In this document: piece after piece, positions 25,975 to 35,087 of the stretch
How positions within the stretch are numbered: the stretch's first letter is position 1
How the letters are laid out: each line of letters opens with the position of its first letter
From: Congregicoccus sp964517665
GTDB lineage: Bacteria; Verrucomicrobiota; Verrucomicrobiia; Opitutales; Opitutaceae
Length of the DNA: 64,000 bases
Assembly: GCA_964517665.1 (NCBI GenBank)
Contig: CAZFCY010000001.1
Location: 23,587-87,586 of the forward strand
Direction: 5' to 3'
Made by a program: the position numbers and the translations under genes
Notes under the pieces: generated by a model
Databases searched by the model: none
Told to the model about the DNA's origin: nothing
The model's input: the letters and a program-made list of their open reading frames with translations, nothing else

Positions 25975-27411
25975 CTATCCCGCGGAGTTTTGCAGCACAT
26001 CCAGGAGGGCGTGAAACTTCAGGTCCGTTTCCGCCAGCTCACGCGAAGGAACCGACCCATCCACGATGCCCGCGCCCGCGAAAAGACGGGCGCGCGCGCC
26101 ATCGACGAGCGCGGAACGGATGCCGACGAGAAACTCGCCGCCGCCGACCGCGTCGGCCCAGCCCACCGGGCCGGCGTAGAGGCCGCGCGCGAACGGCTCG
26201 AGCGACCGGATGTGCGAGCAGGCCGCCTCGCGCGGCGTGCCCCCGACGGCCGGCGTCGGATGGAGGACCGCCACTGTATTCAGAATGTGGAGACCGTCCG
26301 GCGCCGCCGCGGTGACGGGCGAGAGCAGGTGCTGCACGTTCGACACCTGCCGCAATCTCGGCCGGGCGCTCACCTCGGGAGCCAGCCCGAGCGAGAGCAG
26401 CCGGCGGACGAGCGAATCGACGACGAGCGCGTGCTCGTGCAGATCCTTCCCGCTCCGGAGCAGCCCGGCGCCGAAGGCCGCGTCCTCGCTCGCGGTGCGG
26501 CCGCGCGGCGCGGAACCCGCGAGCGCCTCGGTCAGAATCTCGCGCCGCCGCATGCGCACGAGCCGCTCCGGGCTCGCGCCGATGAAGCTCTGTCCCTTTC
26601 CGTTTCCGAAGGAAAACGCATAACAATCCGGAAAGCGCCCGCGCAGGGTGTTGAGCAGCGCGAGCGGATGAAACGCCTGCGATGAAACCGCGTCGAACGC
26701 CCGCGCGAGGACGATCTTCCGGAAGGCGCCGCCATGGATCAACTCGAGCGCCGTCGCGACGGCGCGCTCGAAACCGCGCTCCGTTCCGACTTCGCGCGTC
26801 CGCACCTCCGCCGCCGATGTTTCACGCGGCGAGCCGGCGTCGTTTCCATATTCGAAAGCTCGAAACTTCCCGCTCGCGCGCCACACGCGCTCGACCATGG
26901 GCTCGATCGGCGAATCGGCGGCGACGAGCAGGTTCGCGACCGCGGTGTATCGATCCTCGCGACGGCCGACCTGCCAGCGCGGGACGAAGATCGTCGCCGC
27001 GGGAAAGGGAAACTCCGGCTCGGAACGATCGAAAAATCCGAAGCCACAGAAAAAATGCGGTCCGGAAAAAGGCAGGTCGAGGTCGCCCACGGCGATCGTA
27101 TGATCGAGCGTTTCCTCCATGAAGCGCCGCGACTGCTCGAACCGGTCCGCGCCCTCGGGCGTGAAGCGGACGACCGCTTCCGCGCCGGCCACGGCCATGC
27201 CGCCAGCCGCGCGCTCGCAATAGAAATGCAGTTCCCCCGGCTCGTAGATCGACTCGAGCACCGCGAGCGGATCGAGCATGCCGGCCTCCACCGAAATGCT
27301 CACCAGTTGCGGGCGGCCACGCGCCGCGGCGGCCGCGCGACAATCCTGAAGAAACGCCTGCAGCGCTTTGCGCGAACCGGTGTCGGCGGGATTGAGCGGA
27401 AGTCGCTTCAT
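25975..27411 (-). CDS. menF: Isochorismate synthase
   Basis: Isochorismate synthase makes isochorismate from chorismate for the menaquinone path. The 478-residue protein has the chorismate-utilising domain in its C-terminal half: GGAFRKIVLARAFD, GASPERLVRMRRREI-TEALAGSAPRG, DLHEHALVVD, VQHLLSPVTA, LHPTPAVGG and the YAGPVGWADAVGGGEFLVGIRSALVDG block. The pattern is that of MenF/DhbC-type enzymes rather than anthranilate synthase. The ATG lies two bases from a 100-N gap, so nothing of its promoter or upstream spacing is visible. menD begins 67 bases after its stop. Confidence 0.93.
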   Translation of the reverse strand: MKRLPLNPADTGSRKALQAFLQDCRAAAAARGRPQLVSISVEAGMLDPLAVLESIYEPGELHFYCERAAGGMAVAGAEAVVRFTPEGADRFEQSRRFMEETLDHTIAVGDLDLPFSGPHFFCGFGFFDRSEPEFPFPAATIFVPRWQVGRREDRYTAVANLLVAADSPIEPMVERVWRASGKFRAFEYGNDAGSPRETSAAEVRTREVGTERGFERAVATALELIHGGAFRKIVLARAFDAVSSQAFHPLALLNTLRGRFPDCYAFSFGNGKGQSFIGASPERLVRMRRREILTEALAGSAPRGRTASEDAAFGAGLLRSGKDLHEHALVVDSLVRRLLSLGLAPEVSARPRLRQVSNVQHLLSPVTAAAPDGLHILNTVAVLHPTPAVGGTPREAACSHIRSLEPFARGLYAGPVGWADAVGGGEFLVGIRSALVDGARARLFAGAGIVDGSVPSRELAETDLKFHALLDVLQNSAG

Positions 27412-27413
27412 CG

Positions 27414-27513
27414 NNNNNNNNNNNNNNNNNNNNNNNNNNNNNNNNNNNNNNNNNNNNNNNNNNNNNNNNNNNNNNNNNNNNNNNNNNNNNNNNNNNNNNN
27501 NNNNNNNNNNNNN
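27414..27513. other. Assembly gap, 100 N
   Basis: One hundred undetermined bases, a standard scaffold placeholder. It falls exactly between the metG stop codon (27514-27516) and the menF start, hiding the whole intergenic region. Confidence 0.98.
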
Positions 27514-29037
27514 TCAGGCCGTGACCGGCCGCGGAAACAGGATCGCGGTTTCCCCGACCTTCGCTCCGGCCAGATTCGCGCTCCAGACGAGTTCCTCTTT
27601 CCAGGTCGGAGCTTCTCCGGCGCCGAGGAGCGCGCGCACGCGTTCGGCGGTCGCGGGCATGACCGGCGTGAGGAGCGCGACGATCAGGCGCAAGCCTTCG
27701 GCCATCGTGGCCAGCGTGGTTTCCAGCGCCTGCCGGTCGGCGGGTTCGGCGGACTTGCCGAGCTTCCAGGGCGCGCGCTGTTCGGCATAGCGGTTGATCG
27801 CGGCGGCGAACTGCATCGTGCGCTCCAGGGACTGGTGAAATTGAAACTCGTTGTTCAATGCGATCACGGCCTCGCGCGTCGCGTCCCATGAGTCGCGAAT
27901 CTCCCGGTCGAGGTCGTCGAGCGCGCCCGCCGCGGGAACGACGCCGTCGCAAAAGCGGTTGGTCATGTTCAGCGTGCGGTTGGCGAGATTGCCCAGCGTG
28001 TTGGCGAGTTCGCCCTGATAACGCGCCATGAACTGTTGCAGCGAGAAATCGCTGTCCTGCCCGACGCTCATCTCACGGATGAGGAAATAACGCAGCGCGT
28101 CCGCGCCGTAGTGGTCCACGAACTCGATCGGATCGATGAAGTTGCCCGTGCTCTTGGACATTTTCGCGCCGTTGATCGACCACCAGCCGTGCACGAGGAG
28201 CGACCGCGGAGGCTCGATGCCCGCGGCCTTCAGCATGATGGGCCAGTAAACCGCGTGCGGCGGCACAAGGATGTCCTTGCCGATGACGTGAAAATCGGCG
28301 GGCCAGGCCGTCCCGCGCGCGGCGACCGCGGAGTAGTAGTTGAGCAGCGCGTCGAACCAGACATAGGTCACGAAGGCGTCGTCGAACGGCAGCGGGATCC
28401 CCCACTCCAGCCGCTCGCGCGGACGCGAGATGCACATGTCGTTCAACGGCTCGCTGAGAAACTCGAGCACCTGCTTCTGGCGGTAGCGCGGGAGGATGAA
28501 ACTGTCGTTCGATCGAATATATTCGATCAGCCAGTCCTGATAGTTGCGCAGCCGGAAAAAATAGTTGGCCTCCGTGATTTCCACCACCTCGCCGAACAGC
28601 TCCGGCCAGCTTCCGTCCGCGTCGCGATCCTTCTCCTGGAGAAACTGTTCCTGGCGCGTGCTGTAGTAGCCTTTGTACTCGGCCTTGTAGATTTCCCCGT
28701 TGTCGAAAAGACGTTGCAGGATCTCGTGCACGACCCGCTTGTGCCGCTCCTCCGTCGTGCGGATGAAGTCGTCGTTGGAAACCTCCAGCTTCGCGCACAG
28801 GGCCTGGAACATGACCGCGACCTCGTCCACGAACGCCTTGGGCTCGACTCCCTGGGCGCGGGCGGATTGCTGCACCTTCTGGCCATATTCGTCGAGGCCG
28901 GTGAGGAACCAGACCTTGTCTCCCATCAGCCGGCGAAAACGCGCTATGACATCGGTCAGCACCTTTTCGTAAGCGTGCCCGAGGTGCGGTGTGCCGTTGG
29001 CGTAGTCGATCGCCGTGGTGATGAAGAACTCCTTCAT
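27514..29037 (-). CDS. metG: Methionine--tRNA ligase
   Basis: Class I aminoacyl-tRNA synthetase, 507 residues. The HIGH-type motif is PHLGHAY near residue 14 and the KMSKS loop appears intact as AKMSKSTGNF. The connective peptide reads GYYSTRQEQFLQEKDR and has no Cys pairs, so this is the zinc-free MetRS type. There is no C-terminal tRNA-binding (EMAP-like) domain. The ATG at 29037 gives the typical MKEFFITTAIDYANGTPH start; an upstream GTG/ATG reading would add 17 basic residues. The stop codon is the first triplet after the 100-N gap, so the gene is complete. Confidence 0.96.
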   Translation of the reverse strand: MKEFFITTAIDYANGTPHLGHAYEKVLTDVIARFRRLMGDKVWFLTGLDEYGQKVQQSARAQGVEPKAFVDEVAVMFQALCAKLEVSNDDFIRTTEERHKRVVHEILQRLFDNGEIYKAEYKGYYSTRQEQFLQEKDRDADGSWPELFGEVVEITEANYFFRLRNYQDWLIEYIRSNDSFILPRYRQKQVLEFLSEPLNDMCISRPRERLEWGIPLPFDDAFVTYVWFDALLNYYSAVAARGTAWPADFHVIGKDILVPPHAVYWPIMLKAAGIEPPRSLLVHGWWSINGAKMSKSTGNFIDPIEFVDHYGADALRYFLIREMSVGQDSDFSLQQFMARYQGELANTLGNLANRTLNMTNRFCDGVVPAAGALDDLDREIRDSWDATREAVIALNNEFQFHQSLERTMQFAAAINRYAEQRAPWKLGKSAEPADRQALETTLATMAEGLRLIVALLTPVMPATAERVRALLGAGEAPTWKEELVWSANLAGAKVGETAILFPRPVTA

Positions 29038-29240
29038 GGTGCGTGTCTTTTGAAAACGAAAGGGGAGAAACCTACCGGCGCGCGACACGCCTGCAACTGG
29101 AAAGAACCCACCGCCGCCGCCGCCGGCCGAACGCCGGCCTTCCCTCGTTCCACATGCTTCCGTCGTTCAGCGCTCCGCGGCGCTCATGGGTAGAATTACT
29201 GCGGCCGGCCGCGCGTCCCCGCATCTTCGCAGAGGTTTGT

Positions 29241-29338
29241 TCCTAGAGGGTTCAACGGCAGGAGGGGTAAACCCGCTGTGATTCGATGTCCGGCGCGCAA
29301 GAACGGGAAAACCCCGCTTACCGGAGCGGCTTTCCCTC
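29241..29338 (+). promoter_or_regulatory. Structured leader before the pseudopilin genes (candidate RNA element)
   Basis: The gap 29038-29355 holds no gene. A stem GGGTT/AACCC (29248-29252 and 29270-29274) is followed by a two-level hairpin: GGGAAA/TTTCCC (29305-29310 and 29331-29336) enclosing CCGCT/AGCGG (29314-29318 and 29325-29329). It ends 20 bases before the pseudopilin ATG. A separate GCCGGC hairpin lies at 29122-29138. Such leaders can be riboswitches. It resembles, but does not match, the GEMM cyclic-di-GMP class. Confidence 0.35.
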
Positions 29339-29355
29339 CGACGGATGTCGCTTGA

Positions 29356-29991
29356 ATGTCTCTTGCATGCGATAGGCCTGTCCTCACCACGCCGCCAACC
29401 GTCAGGTCGCGAAGCTCCCGAGCCCGGCGCGCGCCCGGCCGCAAGGCGGGCATGACGCTCGTCGAGGTCATGGTTTCCTTCGGCATCTTCGCCTTCGCCG
29501 CGACCGGCGTGGTCGCGAGCATCGTGCAGGTCCGAAAGCTCGCCTACAGCAACCTCTCTCAAGGCTACGCCTACGCGGCCGCCCAAAGTGTGCTGGAGGA
29601 GATCATCCGCATACCGCCCGCCAGACTCGCCGATCCGGACGAGACTTCGGTGACGGTCAAACTCGCCACGCTCACGAGCAAAAACCTCACCTCCATGACC
29701 GATGTCGAGCTGCCGTGGAGCGACGGCGCGACCACGTTCACCGACATCGGCACGACCTCGGAGGGCATCCTCACCGACGCGGCCTATATCGCGGACTCGA
29801 ACACCATCCGCACCCAGCGCTTCATGCGCATGCGCGTCAATCTCGAGCGCACGATCGAAGACAGCAACAACCGCGTGCGCGTGACCCTCCGCTATCAATG
29901 GGCCATCCCCGACCGGAAGGCCGGCGACGGCAGCCCCCTCTACCTCGCCGGCGAGCTGCGGACGATCCGCTCCACCGCATTGAGATTCTGA
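29356..29991 (+). CDS. Type IV pilin-like protein (PilV/GspI type)
   Basis: A 211-residue prepilin-like protein. A basic leader ends in GRKAG, followed by the N-methylation motif MTLVEVMVSFGIFAFAATG, with Glu at mature position +5 and a hydrophobic helix. Prepilin peptidase should cut after the Gly. The rest is a Thr/Ala-rich beta domain. The leader is unusually long (32 residues from the ATG at 29356), but I see no later start before the cleavage site. It opens a three-gene set with a PilW-like and a PilX-like protein, the usual order for minor pseudopilins. Confidence 0.85.
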   Translation: MSLACDRPVLTTPPTVRSRSSRARRAPGRKAGMTLVEVMVSFGIFAFAATGVVASIVQVRKLAYSNLSQGYAYAAAQSVLEEIIRIPPARLADPDETSVTVKLATLTSKNLTSMTDVELPWSDGATTFTDIGTTSEGILTDAAYIADSNTIRTQRFMRMRVNLERTIEDSNNRVRVTLRYQWAIPDRKAGDGSPLYLAGELRTIRSTALRF

Positions 29992-29999
29992 ACACGCTC

Positions 30000-30716
30000 A
30001 TGAAAACCAGCTCGAGACGCGGCTTCAGCCTTCCCGAAATCGCCACCGTGGCGGGGTTGCTCGGATTGATCTCCACCGGCGTGATGGGATTCTTCATCCA
30101 GAGCCTCAAGAGCAGCAATGCCAGCGAGCAGCAGATCGAGCTGCTCTCGACCATGCGCACGTTCATGGACGAGATGATATTCAACGGCAGCCGCTCGCAC
30201 GAATTCATTCTCTACAACTCCATGGCCGCGGGCGACCGCACCCTGGAGAAACGCAAGGCCGTTCTCAACGCCGACAACGAAACCGAATCCGACGACGTCT
30301 GCCCCACCGGCGACTTCGCCGTGTTCGTCTTCTACGAGCTTCCGAAGCCGTCCAGCCAGAGCAAATACCGCATCCAGAAACTCGTCGGTTACTATCTCGA
30401 CAAAAAAGACTCCGGGCCGCCCGCCCTGGTGCGCATGACGATCGATCTCGGCGCCTCGCCCTCCACCGACACGGTCGAAGAGATCCTCTCCAGCCGCTGG
30501 GGCTCGGCCAAGCGCAAGACCGTCGCCGCCCGGGTGAGTCCGCTCGCCTTGAGCGATGGCTATAACGACGACACGACGCCACAGCTTTTCTACAAGCGCG
30601 CGAGCCAGAACATCGCCGTGTGCGGGCAGTTGCTGCAGAGCACGGCCAAACTCAACACGAAGGACGGGCGCACCCAGACGCGCACCTTTTACTTCACCGT
30701 GACCGTGCGATCCTGA
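30000..30716 (+). CDS. Type IV pilin-like protein (PilW/GspJ type)
   Basis: A 238-residue minor pseudopilin. The short leader MKTSSRRG precedes FSLPEIATVAGLLGLISTGV, a prepilin signature with Glu at +5. A mixed, possibly disulfide-containing body follows (Cys in DDVCPTGDFAVFVFYELP and in NIAVCGQLL). The ATG is nine bases after the stop of the first pseudopilin gene, and the next gene follows by eight bases, so the three are likely one transcript. Function is probably assembly or priming of a pilus or secretion pseudopilus; no ATPase or secretin is in the window. Confidence 0.84.
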   Translation: MKTSSRRGFSLPEIATVAGLLGLISTGVMGFFIQSLKSSNASEQQIELLSTMRTFMDEMIFNGSRSHEFILYNSMAAGDRTLEKRKAVLNADNETESDDVCPTGDFAVFVFYELPKPSSQSKYRIQKLVGYYLDKKDSGPPALVRMTIDLGASPSTDTVEEILSSRWGSAKRKTVAARVSPLALSDGYNDDTTPQLFYKRASQNIAVCGQLLQSTAKLNTKDGRTQTRTFYFTVTVRS

Positions 30717-30723
30717 GAAACAC

Positions 30724-33081
30724 ATGAGCACCCACCTTGCACTCACACTGGCCGGCCACCGCGGAAAAAGGGGCAGCTCCCTCGTCCTCGTCATCATCCT
30801 CACCTTCGCGCTCACGATCGTCGTCGCCAGCCTGCTCCATTCGCTGCTCAGCGACAAGCGCCTCAACCGCCGCATCAGCCTGGCCGGCGAGGCCCGCGGC
30901 GCCGCGGAGGGAGCGGTCGAAGTCGCCGTCGCCGAGATCGATCGGCGCGCCGCCTCCTACTCCTCGCTGATCGACAATCCGTTGAGCGGCTTCGAGTTTC
31001 CAGAGGAGGTCAAAAACTTCCTCGGCGCAGGCAACGTCAGCGCCGCGTCGATCGCATTCAAGGCGGGAAATCTCTCGCCGCTGCCGGGCAAGCCGGTCGT
31101 GATCGACGGCACGGATCCTTTCAACATTCCCGACATCGACAAGGGCAAGCCCGTCATCCTGCGTCATGCCTACGTCTATGGGAAGGCGACCGCGACCGAT
31201 CCGGTCACCGGCCAGTCGGTCACGAGTTATATATCGAACATCGTCCAGATCCGCGAGCAGACGTGGCTCAACTACGCCATCTTCTACAATCTCGACATGG
31301 AAATGCATTCCGGCTCGAACATGGACATCGACGGCCCCGTCCATACGAACCAGATGGCATACCTCACCGCGGGCAATGGAGCGCACCTCCGCTTCTGGGG
31401 CTCGTTCACGACGCCCAAGGAAATCCTTCGCACCTACAAATACGGCGGCACCGTGACACACACCGGCAACGTATACTTCGCGCCGAAGGAGAATCCCACC
31501 GCGGCCCAGCTTCTGACCATGGCGACGAACGAGGATAGCAAAAAATCCAATTTCAAGACCTTCGCCGAGAACCGCTGGAAGGGCTTCGTGCAGGAGGAGC
31601 ATTTCAGCGTTCCCGTCTTCAATCCGCCCGGCCTGCTCCAGTACGAGCCGGACAACCACGTGACGACTTCGGTGAACGAGATGCGCAACTCCGCCTACTC
31701 GATGATCGAGCCGCAGCTCGCCGCGGTCACCTCCGACAATCCCTCGACCAACACCTACGGCGGCTACAAGGGCGACGCGGTCGAGAATCAGAAGTTCTCC
31801 GCCCTCGCCGGGCTGACCATCCGGGTCAAGCCGGCTTCCACCTGGCCTTCGAAGCCCAGCCAGCATCCCACCAATCCCGGCTTCGAACTGGTTTACTATC
31901 TGGGTCAAAACCCCAATCGACCGGTCAACCGCAGCAACCTTCCCCGCCGCAACGCGGTCACCAAGCAGCCGGAGGAATACGTCATCGACCTCAGCCGGAT
32001 GGATCCAGTCCTGCTCGGCACGCTCAACGACGCCGTCAAGATCATAGAATATGACGAATCAGGAACCAAGAACGGCAACAAGGATCTTCTGGAAACCAGC
32101 GGACGCTACGGCATCTACGACCGCCGCCAGGGCTACCAGGGCAGCACCAGCAACAACGGGTTGAACGGCGCGCATCACACGCTTCAGATCGACCTCGACA
32201 AGTTCAACGACTTCATCAGATCCGACCCGGATCGGTGGATCGATCAGATGGATACATCCGTCAAGGTCTATGATCCCGATGTGTCCTACTCGGGCATCGT
32301 TTACGTTCAGTTTCCCCTCGTCCCCCTGAGCAACAGCGCGGTCGCCGCCCGTGTGACGACCGACAAGGTCCGGCCCGCCGTGGCCCCGACGACCTCGACT
32401 CCGGGATACGCGGTGGTGCTGCGCAACGGACAAGTCCTTCCCTCCCTGCCCACCAATCTCAGCCTCCGCGACGACGGCTTCACCTTCGCCACCAACGGTC
32501 CCGTCTATATCATGGGTCACTACAACGCCGACGGACTCAGCGGCACGGGCTCGTCGAGCGCGCCGGATACGACGAATCCCCTGGCAAACACCGAGCTTCC
32601 CGCGCTCATCGCCGCCGATGCCGTCACGCTGCTCTCAAGCGACTACAAGGATGGCGACATGAAAAAAAGCGCGACGACGCTGAACGACGCCGCGTTTACC
32701 GAGGTCTCGACCGGAATCATCGCCGGAATCGTCCCGACGCGGCTGAACACGTCCGGCAAGGGAACCAACGACCAATGGGCAGGCGGCGTCCACAACTTCG
32801 TGCGCTTTCTCGAAAACTGGTCGGGGGACACCTACCGTTACCGTGGATCGGTGGTTTGCCTCTTCGAGAACGAGGTTTCGAAAGGCCCGTGGTATCAGAA
32901 CAAGTTCACCTATTGGTACAACTTTCCGCAACGCGACGTCGGCTATCACACCTACTTTGCCGGCGGCAAATTCCCGCCCGGCCTTCCGGTCATGCGCACG
33001 GTTCGGCGCATCAGCGTTTCCGATATAACAGCCGCTGAATACAACGCCGGACCACCCACCCCGCCCGCGGCCGCGAATTAG
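30724..33081 (+). CDS. Large PilX-like pilus-associated protein
   Basis: A 785-residue protein whose N-terminus RGSSLVLVIILTFALTIVVA resembles PilX-type pseudopilins: a basic leader followed by a membrane helix without the +5 Glu. PilX proteins are normally 150-250 residues, so this is far longer. The remaining 740 residues are Gly/Asn/Thr-rich and beta-like, with DLDMEMHSGSNMDIDGPVHTN in the first third, reminiscent of polymer-like beta-helical passenger regions; I do not recognise a named adhesin domain. It is the third gene of the pseudopilin cluster and ends at a strong hairpin. Probably a surface-exposed tip or adhesin protein. Confidence 0.75.
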   Translation: MSTHLALTLAGHRGKRGSSLVLVIILTFALTIVVASLLHSLLSDKRLNRRISLAGEARGAAEGAVEVAVAEIDRRAASYSSLIDNPLSGFEFPEEVKNFLGAGNVSAASIAFKAGNLSPLPGKPVVIDGTDPFNIPDIDKGKPVILRHAYVYGKATATDPVTGQSVTSYISNIVQIREQTWLNYAIFYNLDMEMHSGSNMDIDGPVHTNQMAYLTAGNGAHLRFWGSFTTPKEILRTYKYGGTVTHTGNVYFAPKENPTAAQLLTMATNEDSKKSNFKTFAENRWKGFVQEEHFSVPVFNPPGLLQYEPDNHVTTSVNEMRNSAYSMIEPQLAAVTSDNPSTNTYGGYKGDAVENQKFSALAGLTIRVKPASTWPSKPSQHPTNPGFELVYYLGQNPNRPVNRSNLPRRNAVTKQPEEYVIDLSRMDPVLLGTLNDAVKIIEYDESGTKNGNKDLLETSGRYGIYDRRQGYQGSTSNNGLNGAHHTLQIDLDKFNDFIRSDPDRWIDQMDTSVKVYDPDVSYSGIVYVQFPLVPLSNSAVAARVTTDKVRPAVAPTTSTPGYAVVLRNGQVLPSLPTNLSLRDDGFTFATNGPVYIMGHYNADGLSGTGSSSAPDTTNPLANTELPALIAADAVTLLSSDYKDGDMKKSATTLNDAAFTEVSTGIIAGIVPTRLNTSGKGTNDQWAGGVHNFVRFLENWSGDTYRYRGSVVCLFENEVSKGPWYQNKFTYWYNFPQRDVGYHTYFAGGKFPPGLPVMRTVRRISVSDITAAEYNAGPPTPPAAAN

Positions 33082-33082
33082 C

Positions 33083-33108
33083 CGGGACGAGCCCCGGGAC
33101 TCGTCCCG
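33083..33108. terminator. Hairpin between convergent genes
   Basis: A 9-base perfect stem (CGGGACGAG / CTCGTCCCG) with an 8-base loop starts two bases after the stop of the PilX-like gene and 26 bases before the end of the dehydrogenase gene on the other strand. No T-run follows, so it may act as a bidirectional transcription barrier. Confidence 0.5.
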
Positions 33109-33134
33109 CCATCCTCGGGTAAACCGTATCGCGG

Positions 33135-33923
33135 CTAGATCGTCATCGAGGCGTAGCCGCCGTCGACCACGATCTCTTCGCCGGTGATGAACGATCCGGC
33201 GCCGCCGCTCGCAAGCAGGAGCGTGGCCCCGATCAGCTCGCGCGCTTCGCCGAACCGCTGCATCGGCGTGTGGCCGAGGATGCTTCCCACCCGCTCGGGC
33301 GAGAGGATTTTTCGATTCTGCTCCGCGGGAAAAAAACCGGGCACGAGCGTGTTCACCCGCACGCGGCTCGGCGCCCATTCGCGCGCGAGGTTTTTCGAGA
33401 GGTTGTGCACCGCGGCCTTGCTCGCCGAGTAGGTGAAGACGCGCGAGAGCGGAATCAGCCCCGACATCGAGCCGAGGTTGATGATCGATCCGCCCTCGCC
33501 GCGCTCGACGAGGTATTTGCCGAAGATCTGGCAACCGAGAAACAAGCCCTTGTAGTTCACGGTCAGGATGCGATCGACCTCGTCTTCCGTGATGTCGAAG
33601 AACGGCGTCGCCGAGTTCACGCCCGCGCCGTTGATCACGATATCGATCCGGCCGGCGCGCGCGATCACGGCGTCGCGCAGCCCTTCGAGTTCCTTCCGGC
33701 TCGTGGCTTCGGCGGCGTGAAACCACGCCTTGCCGTCGGCGGCCGCGATTTTCTCGAGCCGCGCGGCGGCCTTGTCGGGATTGCGACCGACGAGGACAAC
33801 CTCCGCGCCCGCGCCCGCGAGCCCCCCGGCCATCGCTCCGCAAAGTTCGCCGGTGCCGCCGATGACGACGGCGACCTTCCCGGCGAGGTCAAAAAGTGAG
33901 TTCAGATAATCGGCTGGTGACAT
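33135..33923 (-). CDS. SDR family oxidoreductase, D-mannonate oxidoreductase-like
   Basis: A 262-residue short-chain dehydrogenase. The cofactor motif is VVIGGTGELCGAMAGGLAGAGA, the catalytic Tyr-Lys pair is YSASK, and DINLGSMSG-type Ser is present (INLGSMSGLIP). The GGTGxLxGAMA opening resembles the UxuB/YjmF D-mannonate oxidoreductase group, which interconverts D-mannonate and fructuronate. It is the last gene of a LacI-led operon, 18 bases after the Ldh gene. Substrate specificity is inferred from that neighbourhood. Confidence 0.87.
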   Translation of the reverse strand: MSPADYLNSLFDLAGKVAVVIGGTGELCGAMAGGLAGAGAEVVLVGRNPDKAAARLEKIAAADGKAWFHAAEATSRKELEGLRDAVIARAGRIDIVINGAGVNSATPFFDITEDEVDRILTVNYKGLFLGCQIFGKYLVERGEGGSIINLGSMSGLIPLSRVFTYSASKAAVHNLSKNLAREWAPSRVRVNTLVPGFFPAEQNRKILSPERVGSILGHTPMQRFGEARELIGATLLLASGGAGSFITGEEIVVDGGYASMTI

Positions 33924-33941
33924 GAGTGATTCCGCGCGCGG

Positions 33942-35039
33942 TCAGACGGTGTGGTTTTTGAAAGAGCCGCGATCCCACGGCTGCCCGCCCGCTTCGTGGG
34001 CGATCTCGTCGAAGGCATCGAGTTCGGCCTTCGTGAAAAGAAGCCCGCCGGCCGAGGCCGTGTGTTTCGCCCAACCGGCCTCGATCTGGCCGGGGAGCAT
34101 CGACTTCTCGTTGCCGTGCCCGAGCACGTCGGCGATCACGGCCTCGATGTTCTCCGCCTGATTCCGGCCCTTCGCGAACGCGCCGCCGTTGATCGCGTCG
34201 GGATGGATGACCTGGAAGAAGAAACAGCACGTGTGCTTGTCGTCCGGCTGCTGTTCCCAGCGGCTGCGCAAGGTCGGGAGCGAGCCGCCGATGAAGCCGG
34301 CCACGATCTCGTTGATGAGCGAAAGGCCGTAACCCTTGTGCGCCCCGAAGGGCAGAAGCGACTTCGCCTTCGCCGGGTCGGTCGTGGGCACGCCGTTTTC
34401 GTCCACCGCCGCGTCGGGCGGGAGGGATTTCCCTTCGCGCGCGAGCTGTTGCACGCGGCCCATCGCGACGACCGACGTCGCCCAGTCGATCACGATCGGG
34501 TAGCCGACGGCCTCCGTCGTCGGAAAGCCCCACGAATGCGGATTCGTCCCGAGCGTGGGAAACCTGCCGCCGAACGGCACCACCTCGGCGAGCGCGGCCG
34601 TGCAGTTGGTGTAGGCGATATAGCCGCGGCGCGCCGCGTCCATCACGTAGCCGCCGCCCCAAAGGTAGTGAAACGCGTTGTCGACCGAGACCGTGCCGAC
34701 GCCGAACTCGTCGGCCAGCCGGATCGCCTCGGCCATCGCGCGGTAGGCGGTGGACTGGCCGAGTTTTTTGTTCGCGTTCCAGATCTTCGTGGCGGCGAAA
34801 CGCGATGGCTTCTCCTCGATCCGCGCGCCCGGCACGCAGCCTTTCGATCCGGAGCCGAAGAGGTGGTCGAGGTGAAGCGCCTTGATCGCGTTGTGCGTGC
34901 GGATGCCGTGGCGGGAGGCCTCGGCGCAGAAGCGCGCGCCCTCGGCGGCCTCGTCCGCATCGTATCCACGTTTCTGATACGCTGCCTGGACGAGCGCGTT
35001 GTGCGCGGATTCAGGGACGACAAAATAATTCTCGGACAT
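33942..35039 (-). CDS. Ldh family (malate/L-lactate-type) dehydrogenase
   Basis: A 365-residue NAD(P)-dependent dehydrogenase of the LDH2/MDH2 type (COG2055). Diagnostic segments are ASRHGIRTHNAIKAL with the catalytic His region, GTVSVDNAFHYLWGGGYVM, FPTLGTNPHSWGFPT, DWATSVVAMGRVQQLAREGK and FGAHKGYGLSLINEIVAG. The family reduces 2-oxo acids such as pyruvate, 2,3-diketogulonate or ureidoglycolate. It lies between a 2-hydroxyacid dehydrogenase and an SDR in the LacI operon, so a sugar-acid derived 2-oxo acid is likely. The stop is 18 bases before the next gene. Confidence 0.92.
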   Translation of the reverse strand: MSENYFVVPESAHNALVQAAYQKRGYDADEAAEGARFCAEASRHGIRTHNAIKALHLDHLFGSGSKGCVPGARIEEKPSRFAATKIWNANKKLGQSTAYRAMAEAIRLADEFGVGTVSVDNAFHYLWGGGYVMDAARRGYIAYTNCTAALAEVVPFGGRFPTLGTNPHSWGFPTTEAVGYPIVIDWATSVVAMGRVQQLAREGKSLPPDAAVDENGVPTTDPAKAKSLLPFGAHKGYGLSLINEIVAGFIGGSLPTLRSRWEQQPDDKHTCCFFFQVIHPDAINGGAFAKGRNQAENIEAVIADVLGHGNEKSMLPGQIEAGWAKHTASAGGLLFTKAELDAFDEIAHEAGGQPWDRGSFKNHTV

Positions 35040-35087
35040 GGCGTTGAATCAGCAGTTGAACCACGGAGGTCGGACTGACGGAAATTG

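Noticed and set aside
29241..29338. A GEMM cyclic-di-GMP riboswitch call
   Set aside because: Some elements are similar, but the conserved core and order of the class are not all present. I keep it only as an unclassified leader.
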